Below are positions 1 to 10,282 of a stretch of DNA of 64,000 nucleotides, in pieces (the first letter of the stretch is position 1; each line of letters begins with the position of its first letter). Origin of the DNA: Thiosulfativibrio zosterae (lineage in GTDB: Bacteria; Pseudomonadota; Gammaproteobacteria; Thiomicrospirales; Thiomicrospiraceae); contig NZ_AP021888.1 of assembly GCF_011398155.1 (NCBI RefSeq), positions 186,001 through 250,000 on the forward strand, given 5' to 3'. A model generated the notes under the pieces. The model did not search any database. It saw only the letters and a list, made by a program, of their open reading frames with translations, and was not told where the DNA came from. Both the position numbers and the translations under genes were made by a program.

Positions 1-986
1 ATTTACCTTGGCAAACCGATATGACACCTTATCGAGTTTGGGTGTCGGAGATTATGTTGCAACAAACCCAAGTGCAAACGGTTATTCCTTATTACTTAAA
101 ATTTATGGCATCTTTTCCCAGCGTGTTAGATTTGGCCAATGCCTCTCAAGAAGCGGTTTTGGCGCACTGGTCTGGGTTGGGTTATTACGCACGGGGGCGC
201 AACTTACATCGCACCGCACAAATTATTCGCGATGAATATGGGGGGCAGTTTCCGGCAGATTTTGATACGGTGGTTTCTTTGCCCGGAATTGGTCGTTCAA
301 CAGCCGGAGCAATTTTAGCCTTGGCATTTAAGCAGCGTTATGCCATTTTGGATGGTAATGTTAAGCGAGTGCTGTGCCGTTATGATGCTATTGACAGTTG
401 GTCGGGCTTGCCTAAAACGCATGAAGCTTTATGGCAAAGAGCAGATTCCTTAACGCCACTAGAGCGTTTTGATGACTATACCCAAGCCATTATGGATTTG
501 GGTGCTACGCTTTGTAAGAGAAGCCGGCCGATGTGTGAGCGTTGTCCGGTTGCGGCAGGGTGTGTGGCGCTTAAAGAAAATCGAGTGAAGTTCTTTCCTG
601 TGTCAAAACCTAAGGCTGAAAAACCAACCCGTGAAACCCTAATGTTGGTCTGTCGAAATGCTCAGGGACAGATTGCATTGCAGCAACGACCTCAAACGGG
701 TATTTGGGGCGGCTTGTGGAGTTTGCCTGAGTTTAACGATGAAGAAAGTTTGCGTAATGCGTTAGCCAACACCTATTGTGAAGCAGATTTGGTAGAATGG
801 CCGAAGTTTAAGCATACCTTTACCCATTATCACTTATGGATTACCCCTTATTATTGGTGCTTGAGTGATTCTTTAGACGGTTTGTCGCAGTCAAATTGGG
901 TTTGGTTTGATTTATCACAAGCGTTCGCTTTAGGGTTGCCGGCGCCTGTCAGAAAAATTTTAGAAAATGGAGATTATTATGTCTAG
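1..986 (+). CDS. mutY: A/G-specific adenine DNA glycosylase MutY (5' end missing)
   Basis: Removes adenine mispaired with 8-oxoguanine in base excision repair. The reading frame is open from the window edge: it reads LPWQTD just before the first internal ATG at 21, and LPWQ is normal MutY sequence, so the true start lies upstream of base 1. Visible motifs are the catalytic Glu in SEIMLQQTQ, the helix-hairpin-helix LPGIGRSTAGA, the catalytic Asp in ILDGNVKRV and the 4Fe-4S cysteines spaced C-x6-C-x2-C-x5-C (residues about 170-188 counted from the internal ATG). The C-terminal half is the NUDIX-like domain that recognises 8-oxoG. The gene overlaps yggX by 8 nt, the usual mutY-yggX pairing. Confidence 0.96.
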   Translation, partial: LPWQTDMTPYRVWVSEIMLQQTQVQTVIPYYLKFMASFPSVLDLANASQEAVLAHWSGLGYYARGRNLHRTAQIIRDEYGGQFPADFDTVVSLPGIGRSTAGAILALAFKQRYAILDGNVKRVLCRYDAIDSWSGLPKTHEALWQRADSLTPLERFDDYTQAIMDLGATLCKRSRPMCERCPVAAGCVALKENRVKFFPVSKPKAEKPTRETLMLVCRNAQGQIALQQRPQTGIWGGLWSLPEFNDEESLRNALANTYCEADLVEWPKFKHTFTHYHLWITPYYWCLSDSLDGLSQSNWVWFDLSQAFALGLPAPVRKILENGDYYV

Positions 987-1248
987 AAAAGTTATTTGTA
1001 GCAAGATGGGAGAGGAATTGGATGGTTTGGATTTTGCCCCATTTCCGGGTGAGTTAGGCCAAAAGATTTATGAAAGTGTTTCTAAAGAAGCATGGAAGCA
1101 ATGGTTGGCTCAACAAACAATTTTGATTAATGAATATCGTTTATCCAGTCTGGATAAAAAAGCGCAGATTTTCTTAAAAGAAGAAATGCAAAAATTCTTA
1201 TTCAGTGGTGAAGAAGTCGCTATGCCAAAAGAGTTTAATGCGATTTAA
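979..1248 (+). CDS. yggX: YggX, probable Fe(2+)-trafficking / oxidative damage protection protein
   Basis: Small cytoplasmic protein of the YggX family, thought to protect Fe-S proteins from oxidative damage and to buffer ferrous iron. It has about 89 residues, the normal family length. It begins MSRKVICSKM with the conserved early Cys, followed by the family signatures FPGELGQKIY and SKEAWKQW. An in-frame ATG at 967 exists, but the ATG at 979 gives the family N-terminus and has GGAG about 7 nt upstream. It overlaps the end of mutY by 8 nt, so the two are translationally coupled. The partnership fits, because MutY itself carries an Fe-S cluster. Confidence 0.93.
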   Translation: MSRKVICSKMGEELDGLDFAPFPGELGQKIYESVSKEAWKQWLAQQTILINEYRLSSLDKKAQIFLKEEMQKFLFSGEEVAMPKEFNAI

Positions 1249-1345
1249 TTTAATAATTGATTTTATAAATTGAAATAATTCGCTTATCATTACTACTTAG
1301 TGTTTCAGTTCATCATCAAAGCAATTGTTTGCGAGAGTTAAATTT

Positions 1346-2551
1346 ATGTCTCAGTTAGTGGATATCTATGTTGGTCGTCAACCCATTTTCGACACGTCTA
1401 TGCGCGTATTCGCCTATGAATTGTTGTTTCGAAGTGGCTCAGAGCAAAATCATGCCGTGATTTTAGGGGGCGATACCGCCTCAGCTCAAGTGATGATGAA
1501 TGTGTTTGGTGACCTAGGTTTGCATGAAGTGGTCGGTGAGCACAAAGCCTTTATTAATTTTACAGAAGGCTTGTTGCTGAGAGAAAACCGCCCATTTTTC
1601 CCGCGTAAGCAAGTGGTGATTGAAGTATTGGAAGATGTTAAGGTCACCCCAAAACTGATTTCTTCTTTAAGAGCCTTGCGCGAAGCCGGGTTTACCATTG
1701 CATTAGATGACTATGTATTTAATCCGGAATTAACGGAGTTGGAATCTTATGCAGACATTATCAAGGTGGATATTTTAGCCGTAGGCCCCAAACGCCTAGT
1801 AGAGCATGTTGTTCAGCTCAAGGAAAAAGGCATACGCTTGTTGGCCGAAAAGGTTGAAACGCGTGAGCAATTTGAGTTTTGTAAGCGCATCGGATTTGAT
1901 TATTTTCAAGGCTACTTTTTTGCCAAGCCAAAAATTATCAAAGGGCAGCGTCTGCCGACCAATAAGTTAACGGTGTTGGAGTTGTTGTCTTCTGTGTATG
2001 ACCCTAATATTGATATGCATGTCTTGAGTAAGATTATCAGTAAAGATGTGGCGCTCAGTCAAAAGCTGATGAAGTTTGCTTCTTCTTTAGGTAATGGACG
2101 TTTTGAATTGACTTCTATCCATGATGCGGTCATGCGCTTTGGGATGGAGCGTCTCAAAAGCTGGTCGAGTATGTTGGTATTGTCTGGTGTGGATGATAAG
2201 CCAGTAGAATTATTTATTACCTCTTTAGTGCGTGCTAAGTTCTGTGAACTGGTGGGGGCAAAAGTAGGCGATATGTCTAAAGATACCTACTTTACCGTTG
2301 GATTATTTTCTACCTTAGATGCGGTGATGGATGTTTCTTTAGAAGAGTTATTGGTGCAAATGAAATTTGATCAACGCATCAGCAAGGCTTTGTTAGAGCA
2401 GCATGGCAGTTTAGGTATTTGTTTAAAGGCTGTGATCTCAATCGAAAAAGGCGAAGTGGGCTTTGAGTTGCCTAGAGGTTTAACGGCCACAGAAGTGACT
2501 CGGTTTTACTTAGAAGCCATGCAGTTTGCGGAGTCTATTGATTTAGCTTAG
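1346..2551 (+). CDS. EAL-HDOD signalling protein with degenerate EAL domain
   Basis: Two-domain protein of the YuxH/CdgJ type: an EAL-like domain (about residues 5-200) followed by an HDOD domain (about 205-400). The EAL part keeps YELL, IEVLED, IKVD, AEKVET and FQGYFFAKP. The loop that reads DDFGTGYSS in active phosphodiesterases is DDYVFNPEL here, so cyclic-di-GMP hydrolysis is unlikely and a binding or scaffold role is more probable (inference). The ATG at 1346 is preferred over a TTG at 1325 because GAGAG sits 8 nt upstream. It is monocistronic, with a terminator just downstream. Confidence 0.85.
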   Translation: MSQLVDIYVGRQPIFDTSMRVFAYELLFRSGSEQNHAVILGGDTASAQVMMNVFGDLGLHEVVGEHKAFINFTEGLLLRENRPFFPRKQVVIEVLEDVKVTPKLISSLRALREAGFTIALDDYVFNPELTELESYADIIKVDILAVGPKRLVEHVVQLKEKGIRLLAEKVETREQFEFCKRIGFDYFQGYFFAKPKIIKGQRLPTNKLTVLELLSSVYDPNIDMHVLSKIISKDVALSQKLMKFASSLGNGRFELTSIHDAVMRFGMERLKSWSSMLVLSGVDDKPVELFITSLVRAKFCELVGAKVGDMSKDTYFTVGLFSTLDAVMDVSLEELLVQMKFDQRISKALLEQHGSLGICLKAVISIEKGEVGFELPRGLTATEVTRFYLEAMQFAESIDLA

Positions 2552-2581
2552 CCTCTTTCGAAAAAAATTCAAAGCCGTCTT

Positions 2582-2608
2582 AAAGCACCTTATAAAGGTG
2601 CTTTTTTG
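2582..2608. terminator. Bidirectional intrinsic terminator
   Basis: A-rich/T-rich flanked hairpin with the arms AAAGCACCTT and AAGGTGCTTT, followed by a T run. It lies between the convergent EAL-HDOD and lipoprotein genes and can serve both. Confidence 0.85.
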
Positions 2609-2609
2609 T

Positions 2610-3224
2610 TTAAGGCGTGCTCACTTTTCCAAGTGAACCCAGGATGTCATTAATTTGGGTGCGTTGTGGGCGGTAACTTCTGGGTGCGTCTTTTAGACTG
2701 CCGTCACTCAAAGAGCCGGCGCATACCAGTCTGAAAATATTGGGGTTTTTGGCGGTAGGCTCTAAATATAGCATGACCGTATCCATGGTTTCGGGGCGCT
2801 GAGAGTCGCTGTCATTGTTTGCCAGTAAGCGTTGTTCAAGGCTCGGCAAGTCAGTGAGGGTTTGCTGTTGTGCCATGGCAAGCAAGGGCAAAGCGTTGCT
2901 GGCTACTTGTTCTTCACCAATTTGCACTTTTGAAATGGTGAAGGTTTCTGGAAGTAGTGTTTGCGGCTGTTCCGACAGTTGTTTAATTTCGATGCGGCAA
3001 TGGGGGTCGAAGCGGCTAAATCCGTTGCGACTGCTGAGTTGACCAAATTGAATAAATTGGGTCGCAGCATCTGCGGCTATTGTGATTGGCTGGTTAAGGG
3101 TAAAAAATTCGCCTGTTTGAATGTTCATCATGCTTTTGGGTGGCGTGGTGCTACAGCCAGTGATTAACACCAGTCCAAGCGCGGATAAAATTTTGATGGG
3201 GCGGGTTAAGAAAAAGGTTTTCAT
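2610..3224 (-). CDS. Putative lipoprotein of unknown function
   Basis: A 204-residue protein with a lipoprotein signal peptide: charged MKTFFLTRPIK, a hydrophobic stretch and the lipobox LITGC, so Cys 24 or so would be lipidated. After it comes a soluble domain with no family I recognise. Visible features are PHCRIEIKQ and a second Cys near FRLVCAGSL that could pair with the first mature-domain Cys. It stands alone between the terminator shared with the EAL-HDOD gene and the divergent mnmG promoter region. The function is unknown, and envelope attachment is inferred from the lipobox only. Confidence 0.75.
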   Translation of the reverse strand: MKTFFLTRPIKILSALGLVLITGCSTTPPKSMMNIQTGEFFTLNQPITIAADAATQFIQFGQLSSRNGFSRFDPHCRIEIKQLSEQPQTLLPETFTISKVQIGEEQVASNALPLLAMAQQQTLTDLPSLEQRLLANNDSDSQRPETMDTVMLYLEPTAKNPNIFRLVCAGSLSDGSLKDAPRSYRPQRTQINDILGSLGKVSTP

Positions 3225-3301
3225 GGCTTCTCCTAAAAGAAATGTATTAGCGAACCCTGATCATACGCTTTTCTATCGGATTTTACAGTGAGTTTTTGTG
3301 C

Positions 3302-3307
3302 TATAAT
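3302..3307 (+). promoter_or_regulatory. Candidate -10 box for mnmG
   Basis: A perfect TATAAT lies about 75 nt before the mnmG start, within the intergenic region shared with the divergent lipoprotein gene. The -35 is weak (AT-rich around 3280-3286), so this is a tentative promoter call. Confidence 0.4.
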
Positions 3308-3381
3308 CCGCTGTTTTTAAACTGGTTTTCAAATTAAAGCGAGTTTTCTCAGCTTTCAATCGTATTTGGGTGAGGTTGCCA

Positions 3382-5298
3382 ATGAATAGCAGCAGTATGG
3401 TTAATTATGAAGTCATTGTTGTCGGTGGTGGTCATGCCGGTACAGAAGCGGCTTTGGCTTCTGCGCGCATGGGCGTGAAAACATTATTGCTCACCCACAA
3501 TATAGATACGCTGGGCCAAATGTCTTGTAACCCTGCAATAGGCGGGATAGGTAAAGGCCACTTGGTGAAAGAAATCGACGCTTTAGGTGGCGCGATGGCT
3601 TTGGCGATTGATCAATCGGGTATTCAGTTTCGCACGCTCAATGCTTCTAAAGGGCCAGCGGTGCGCGCGACTCGTGCACAAGCTGACCGAGTGTTATATC
3701 GCCAAGCGATTCGCCAAAAGCTAGAAAATCAGCCAAATCTCACTATTTTTCAGCAGCCTGTTGAAGATGTCATTATGAGTGGCGAGCAGATTTGCGGTGT
3801 TGAAACCAAAATGGGTTTAAAGTTTTTTGCTCAGCAAGTGGTTTTGACGGTAGGTACTTTCTTAGCCGGTAAAATTCACATTGGCCTGCAAAATTACGAA
3901 GGCGGTCGCGCGGGTGAGCAACCTGCCATGCGTTTGGCGGCGCGTTTGCGAGAGCTCAATTTGCCGGTTGGGCGTTTAAAAACCGGCACGCCACCGCGCA
4001 TTGATGCGCGTACGGTTAATTTTGATGCCATGCAAGTGCAGCCGGGCGATGATCCGGCGCCGGTGTTTTCGTATTTAGGTACGCCTGACATGCACCCACA
4101 ACAAATGCCTTGCTGGATTACCTATACCAATGAACAAACCCACGAATTTATTATGAACTCGTTGGATCAATCGCCTATGTATTCTGATGCGGGTGAGATT
4201 GATTCCATTGGACCACGCTATTGCCCATCCATTGAAGATAAGGTGATGCGTTTTGCGGATAAAAATCGTCATCAGGTGTTTATTGAACCAGAAGGCTTAA
4301 CTTCTAATGAGTTGTATCCAAATGGCATTTCCACCAGTTTGCCGTTCAGTACGCAAATGCAAATTATCAATTCGATGAAAGGGTTAGAACACGCCAAAAT
4401 TATGCGCCCTGGTTATGCGATTGAGTATGACTTTTTTGACCCAAGAGGTTTGCGCCCAACCCTGGAAACTCAGGCGATTCAAGGCTTATATTTTGCCGGA
4501 CAAATTAACGGCACCACTGGCTATGAAGAAGCCGGTGCACAAGGCTTAATGGCTGGCATGAATGCCGCCTTGCGTGCCCAGCAGAAAGACCAATGGTATC
4601 CGCGTCGAGATGAAGCCTATATGGGTGTGTTGGTGGATGACTTGATTACCTTGGGCACTAAAGAACCCTATCGTATGTTTACCTCGCGAGCCGAGTATCG
4701 TTTGAGTTTGCGTGAAGATAATGCTGACCAGCGTTTAACCACCATGGGCCGAGAATTAGGGTTGGTGGACGATGAACGTTGGCGTGCCTTTGAAAGCAAA
4801 ATGGCAACGCTGGGCGAAGAAGTGCAACGTCTAAAAACTACATGGATTTACCCCGCACACCCAGAAGCGAAGCAGGCCGAAGCCTTAATGGATTTACCCT
4901 TGAGCAAAGAACAGAACTTATTTGATTTGCTCAAGCGCCCTAAAGTGACTTATCAATCTTTAGCAACCTTGAGTATGTTTGGTGAGGGCTTGGTTAGACA
5001 GGATGTGATTGATCAAATTGAGGTTGAAGCCAAATATGCAGGTTACATTTTGCGTCAGCAAGAAGAAATTGATAAGTTGCGCCGCTCAGAATCGGTTTTG
5101 ATTCCAGAGCATTTAGATTTGGATGCGATTTCTGGATTATCAAACGAAGTGAAGCAAAAATTACGCGACCATAAACCTGCCAATATCGGGATGGCCTCTC
5201 GTATTTCGGGAATTACGCCGGCAGCCATTTCACTGTTGCTGATCAGTATCAAAAAACAGCGCGGTGCTAAGGTGTTGAATGCGGAGCAAGCCAGCTGA
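3382..5298 (+). CDS. mnmG: tRNA uridine-5-carboxymethylaminomethyl modification enzyme, FAD subunit (MnmG/GidA)
   Basis: With MnmE it installs the cmnm5 group on wobble U34 of tRNAs. It has about 638 residues, full length. The N-terminal dinucleotide-binding motif [12 protein letters not shown] (about residues 11-25) binds FAD. The family blocks [36 protein letters not shown] and [12 protein letters not shown] are intact, as is the C-terminal MnmE-interacting region ([23 protein letters not shown]). The ATG at 3382 is chosen over the upstream GTG at 3370 because GAGG sits 6 nt before it. Its stop shares one base with the rsmG start (TGATG), and it heads the mnmG-rsmG-parA-parB cluster typical of the oriC region. 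Confidence 0.97.
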   Translation: MNSSSMVNYEVIVVGGGHAGTEAALASARMGVKTLLLTHNIDTLGQMSCNPAIGGIGKGHLVKEIDALGGAMALAIDQSGIQFRTLNASKGPAVRATRAQADRVLYRQAIRQKLENQPNLTIFQQPVEDVIMSGEQICGVETKMGLKFFAQQVVLTVGTFLAGKIHIGLQNYEGGRAGEQPAMRLAARLRELNLPVGRLKTGTPPRIDARTVNFDAMQVQPGDDPAPVFSYLGTPDMHPQQMPCWITYTNEQTHEFIMNSLDQSPMYSDAGEIDSIGPRYCPSIEDKVMRFADKNRHQVFIEPEGLTSNELYPNGISTSLPFSTQMQIINSMKGLEHAKIMRPGYAIEYDFFDPRGLRPTLETQAIQGLYFAGQINGTTGYEEAGAQGLMAGMNAALRAQQKDQWYPRRDEAYMGVLVDDLITLGTKEPYRMFTSRAEYRLSLREDNADQRLTTMGRELGLVDDERWRAFESKMATLGEEVQRLKTTWIYPAHPEAKQAEALMDLPLSKEQNLFDLLKRPKVTYQSLATLSMFGEGLVRQDVIDQIEVEAKYAGYILRQQEEIDKLRRSESVLIPEHLDLDAISGLSNEVKQKLRDHKPANIGMASRISGITPAAISLLLISIKKQRGAKVLNAEQAS

Positions 5299-5930
5299 TG
5301 TCGAATGTTTTAACGGAATTAGAATCCGCTTTTGAAGCCTTAAACTTGCCTAAAAATGACCAGGCCTGGTCAAAATTGGCACACTATTTAGCCCTTTTAC
5401 AAAAGTGGAATCAAGTTTATAACCTCACGGCCATTCGAAATCCGGATGAAATGTTGGTTAAACATATCTTTGATAGCTTGGCTGTTGCGCCACATGTGAC
5501 CAGTGAGCGTTTAATAGATGTGGGTACGGGTGGTGGCTTACCCGGTATTCCGTTGGCTATTTTGTATCCTGAAAGACAAATTGATTTATTAGATAGTAAC
5601 AGTAAAAAAACCCGTTTTTTAATCCAAGCAAAAGCTGAGTTGGGTTTAAAAAACACGCAAGTTTATCATTGTCGGGTTGAGGAGCATCAGCCTGTGCCAC
5701 TTTATGATGGCATCATTTCACGCGCGTTCGCCTCTTTAGAAGATATGTTGAACTTAACGTCGCATTTATTGGCACCAGACGGTTGTTGGTGGGCAATGAA
5801 ATCACAGCGCACCCAAGATGAACTTGAAAATCTGCCAGATTTTGCCAAAATGACGCAGGTGATTGAGTTGCAAGTGCCGCAATTGGATGCCGAAAGAACC
5901 TTAATTCAACTTCAAAAGCAGAGTAGTTAA
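5298..5930 (+). CDS. rsmG: 16S rRNA (guanine527-N7)-methyltransferase RsmG (GidB)
   Basis: SAM-dependent methylation of G527 in 16S rRNA. It has 210 residues with the class I SAM-binding motif LIDVGTGGGLPGIPLA (about residues 70-85), LLDSNSKKTRFL, and the conserved IISRAFASLEDML. The start codon overlaps the mnmG stop by one base, so translation is coupled. A perfect copy of the dispersed 12-bp palindrome lies inside the gene at 5359-5370, where it encodes Asp-Gln-Ala-Trp-Ser, a different reading frame from the copy in aroB. Confidence 0.97.
   Translation: MSNVLTELESAFEALNLPKNDQAWSKLAHYLALLQKWNQVYNLTAIRNPDEMLVKHIFDSLAVAPHVTSERLIDVGTGGGLPGIPLAILYPERQIDLLDSNSKKTRFLIQAKAELGLKNTQVYHCRVEEHQPVPLYDGIISRAFASLEDMLNLTSHLLAPDGCWWAMKSQRTQDELENLPDFAKMTQVIELQVPQLDAERTLIQLQKQSS
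5359..5370. repeat. Dispersed palindrome ACCAGGCCTGGT, copy 1 (in rsmG)
   Basis: Exact 12-bp palindrome, extending to the 14-bp GACCAGGCCTGGTC. One of seven exact copies in the window, here inside a coding sequence. Confidence 0.85.
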
Positions 5931-5933
5931 TCC

Positions 5934-6701
5934 ATGGGAAGAGTTATTGCGGTTGCAAATCAAAAAGGTGGTGTGGGCAAAACCACCACCAGTGTCAATT
6001 TGGCTGCGGCTCTGGCAAGATTTGAAAAAAAGGTTTTGTTGATAGATATGGATCCACAGGGAAACTCCACTGTTTCTCTAGGTATTGAAAAGGATGACTT
6101 GCAAACATCAGTGTTAGAGGTGTTGGTTGGCGAATCTAAAATCAAAGAAGCCATTTTAGAAACCCATGTTGAAAATCTTTTTTTAATGGGTTCTAACAGC
6201 GACTTAACCGCTGCCGAAGTCGCGTTGATTGATGATGATAAGGGTTCTTTGAAGCTGAAAAAAGCCATCAAAAAACTCAAAGGCGAATATGACGCCATCA
6301 TTATCGATTGTCCGCCCACTTTAAATATGTTGACCTTGAATGCGCTAGCGGCTGCGGATGGTTTGCTTGTGCCGGTGCAGTGCGAGTATTTTGCCTTGGA
6401 AGGGCTATCGGCCTTAATGGACACTATTCAAGCGGTGCAGCAATCTTTAAATTCAGAATTAACCATAGATGGTTTATTGCGCACTATGCATGATCGCCGT
6501 AATAATTTAGCCAATGATGTTTCCAATCAATTGGTTGAGCACTTTGGCATGAAAGTTTTGCAAACCATTATTCCTAGAAATGTCAGGTTGGCCGAAGCGC
6601 CGAGTCATGGCGAATCTATTTTAGAATATGACATAGGGTCTAATGGTGCTGTGGCCTATCTAGCATTGGCCAATGAGTTAATGCGTAGAACGCAAATATA
6701 G
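5934..6701 (+). CDS. parA: Chromosome-partitioning ATPase ParA (Soj)
   Basis: Deviant-Walker ATPase that acts with ParB to segregate replication origins. It has 255 residues, the short chromosomal type without an N-terminal HTH. Motifs are ANQKGGVGKTT (deviant Walker A with the signature Lys), LLIDMDPQGN, IIIDCPP (Walker B) and the C-terminal IPRNVRLAEAPSHG common to Soj proteins. It starts 4 nt after rsmG and ends 16 nt before parB, so the four genes probably form one transcript. I saw no copy of the usual parS palindrome (TGTTTCACGTGAAACA) in this window. Confidence 0.97.
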   Translation: MGRVIAVANQKGGVGKTTTSVNLAAALARFEKKVLLIDMDPQGNSTVSLGIEKDDLQTSVLEVLVGESKIKEAILETHVENLFLMGSNSDLTAAEVALIDDDKGSLKLKKAIKKLKGEYDAIIIDCPPTLNMLTLNALAAADGLLVPVQCEYFALEGLSALMDTIQAVQQSLNSELTIDGLLRTMHDRRNNLANDVSNQLVEHFGMKVLQTIIPRNVRLAEAPSHGESILEYDIGSNGAVAYLALANELMRRTQI

Positions 6702-6717
6702 AAAAGTAGGGTGTAAC

Positions 6718-7584
6718 ATGTCGAAAAAACGAGGAATGGGTTTGCGTGGCGTCAATGCATTAATAGGTGGCAAGCAGAAAACAGAAGCCAATGTGTCGGA
6801 TATGCGCATAGAAAAGATTGCGATAGGTGATCTAGTGCCTGGCATTTACCAGCCGCGTTATAAGTTTGCAGAAGAAGCCTTGAATGAATTGGCGGACTCT
6901 ATAAAAGTTCAAGGCATTGTACAGCCAATCATTGTGAAATTAGTCGATGGACACTACGAAATTATTGCGGGTGAGCGTCGTTGGCGAGCTGCCAAAATTG
7001 CAGGCCTAGAAAAAGTCCCAGTTGTGGTGCGCCAAGCAGACAATCAAGCGACTCTAGCGATGGGCTTGATTGAAAATATGCAGCGTGAAGACCTTAATCC
7101 GATTGAAGTTGCGGTGGGGTTAAAGCGACTCATGCAAGAATTTGAATTGACCCAGCAAGAAGTTGCGGACGCTGTTGGGCGTTCGCGTTCTGGTGTCACC
7201 AACTTATTGCGCTTGCTAAAGTTACCAGAAATGATTCAAGAATGGTTACATGACGGATTGCTAACGATGGGTCATGCAAGATGCATTATTACTTTTCCAC
7301 AAGAAATACAATTGGAGTTGGCACAAAAAGCCATTGATCGTAATTGGTCGGTCAGAGAAATTGAGCGTGCGGCTCAAGAAATTTTAACGCCCAGGGTCAT
7401 TAAGAAAAAGCCATTGAGTGAGGTGCAGCAAAAGTTACTTGATAGACAAACCCATATTTCAGAAAAAATTGGTTCAGCTTGTAAAATCCAACATCGTGAT
7501 AATGGCAAAGGCCGTTTAGAAATAAATTATTCCTCACTTGAAGATTTGGAAAGAATTTTACAAACCCTGCAATTGGCTCGTTGA
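6718..7584 (+). CDS. parB: Chromosome-partitioning protein ParB (Spo0J, noc-like CTPase)
   Basis: CTP-dependent clamp that loads at parS sites and stimulates ParA. It has 288 residues. The N-terminal ParB/Srx CTPase domain shows VPGIYQPR, VQGIVQPI and GERRWRA (about residues 88-94). It is followed by the ENMQREDLNP motif, a helix-turn-helix (TQQEVADAVGRSRSGVTNLLRLLKLP, about 140-165, only the key residues given here are diagnostic) and a C-terminal dimerisation region. The ribosome site is weak (AGGGTG), suggesting coupling to parA. It is the last gene of the mnmG cluster before the ATP synthase operon. Confidence 0.96.
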   Translation: MSKKRGMGLRGVNALIGGKQKTEANVSDMRIEKIAIGDLVPGIYQPRYKFAEEALNELADSIKVQGIVQPIIVKLVDGHYEIIAGERRWRAAKIAGLEKVPVVVRQADNQATLAMGLIENMQREDLNPIEVAVGLKRLMQEFELTQQEVADAVGRSRSGVTNLLRLLKLPEMIQEWLHDGLLTMGHARCIITFPQEIQLELAQKAIDRNWSVREIERAAQEILTPRVIKKKPLSEVQQKLLDRQTHISEKIGSACKIQHRDNGKGRLEINYSSLEDLERILQTLQLAR

Positions 7585-7770
7585 ATTTTCTTAAGTAATA
7601 GAAAGAACTGATTAGTGTCATAAAAAAATAATATTGATTAGCAGAAAATATTAATCACTATATCTAGTAGGTTGAAAATTAAAATAATCTGTATGTAGTG
7701 GGTGGTAGAAATATCTTGTAATAAAGCTAGATTTTGGTCGGATAAACCGCTATTATTCACGCCGTTTAAC

Positions 7771-7799
7771 TTGAACGAATATATCGTTGCAAGTATCAT
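7771..7799 (+). promoter_or_regulatory. Candidate sigma-70 promoter of the atp operon
   Basis: TTGAAC and TATCAT are separated by exactly 17 bp and end 20 nt before the first gene of the operon. The 235-bp gap between parB and the operon has no other clear feature. Tentative, as the -10 is imperfect. Confidence 0.4.
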
Positions 7800-7819
7800 T
7801 CATGAGGCTCGTCAGCTAG

Positions 7820-8078
7820 ATGACAAATACCGATCACAAGAATACGGGTAAGCAACCACCTCATAAACCTGCATTAAACTTTCTTTTGATTGGTGCGGGC
7901 TCTATGTTTACCAGTATGATTGTTGCTGGTTTTTTGGTGGGTTACGCCTTGGATGAGGTATTTGATACTAAACCAATATTTCTACTAAGCTGTGGATTGC
8001 TAGGATTTATTGGTGGAATGCAAAAAATTCAAAGACTCTTGAGTAAAATGGATCAACTTGATCCTCCGAAGGCAAAAG

Positions 8079-8101
<23 letters not shown>
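7820..8101 (+). CDS. AtpZ/AtpI-family F0F1 ATPase accessory protein
   Basis: A 93-residue membrane protein at the head of the ATP synthase operon. It has two predicted membrane helices (about residues 20-44 and 52-67) and a charged C-terminus. The family (AtpZ, often annotated as a putative F0F1-ATPase subunit) is found upstream of atpI/atpB and is thought to help assemble the c-ring or carry divalent cations together with AtpI. The conserved Gly-rich helix GAGSMFTSMIVAGFLVGY fits. Its 3' end overlaps the next gene by 23 nt. The role is inferred from position and topology. Confidence 0.72.
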
Positions 8102-9310
<1,209 letters not shown>

Positions 9311-9324
9311 GTTTAACCGCGTAA

Positions 9325-9441
9325 GCGTTTAAGAATCCGCTAGTCTTTTACTGGTTAGAAGATTAGCAAAAGGTTTAAGCGCACCTACTTCAAGTTTTCA
9401 ACTTAAGTAAAAAGCTTTTTTTAACTTTAACTTTAACTTTT
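9325..9441 (+). promoter_or_regulatory. atpB-atpE intercistronic hairpin and U-rich translation leader
   Basis: The two-part stem pairs GCGTTTAAG (9325-9333) with TTTAAGCGC (9374-9382), and inside it GCTAGTCTT (9339-9347) with AAGATTAGC (9359-9367). Downstream comes a U-rich stretch with a repeated TTAACTTT motif (about 9413-9440) leading into AAGGAG before atpE. In E. coli a U-rich element upstream of atpE raises its translation so that enough c subunit is made. Similar function here is inferred. Confidence 0.5.
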
Positions 9442-9455
9442 AAGGAGTAATCTAA

Positions 9456-9740
<285 letters not shown>

Positions 9741-9800
9741 TCGAAACTTTATTTAGTTTACCGAAAATAACTATTAATAACGAATGGCGAGGTAACCACC

Positions 9801-10271
9801 GTGAGTATTAACGCAACGCTTCTCATCCAAATCATTGCTTTCTTGCTGTTGATTTGGTTTGTGAACAAAGTGCTGTGGGGGCCGCTTTCAAAGTTAATGG
9901 AAGATCGTCAGAAGAAAATCGCTGACGGACTTTCTGCCGCTGAGAAAGGAAAGCATGAACTTGAATTGGCTGAACAACGCGCTAAAGAAGTGCTAAAAGA
10001 AGCCAAAGAACAAGCTCAAAATGTACTAAGTCAAGCTGAAAAGCGTGGTTCTGAAATCGTAGAAGATGCGAAAATCAAAGCCACTGAAGAAGCTGACCGT
10101 ATCAAAGCTTCCGCCCACGCAGAAATCGAGCAAGAAGTAAGTCGAGCCAGAGAAGAACTCCGTAAAGAAGTTTCTGCTCTCGTTGTATCAGGTGCTGAAA
10201 AAATCCTTCATAAAGAAGTGGACGCAACTGCTCATAACGCAATGCTTGAAACCTTAGTTAAAGCAATCTAA
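9801..10271 (+). CDS. atpF: ATP synthase subunit b (AtpF)
   Basis: Peripheral stalk subunit. It has 156 residues, with one N-terminal membrane helix (about 5-25, starting [13 protein letters not shown]) and a long charged coiled coil rich in Ala, Glu and Lys. It begins at GTG (9801) with GCGAGGTAA upstream. The next gene, atpH, follows after 11 nt. Confidence 0.95.
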   Translation: MSINATLLIQIIAFLLLIWFVNKVLWGPLSKLMEDRQKKIADGLSAAEKGKHELELAEQRAKEVLKEAKEQAQNVLSQAEKRGSEIVEDAKIKATEEADRIKASAHAEIEQEVSRAREELRKEVSALVVSGAEKILHKEVDATAHNAMLETLVKAI

Positions 10272-10282
10272 GGAATAGCTCT

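Noticed and set aside
5960-6424. 154-residue open frame antisense to parA
   Set aside because: It is a shadow of the conserved parA frame, with no family resemblance.
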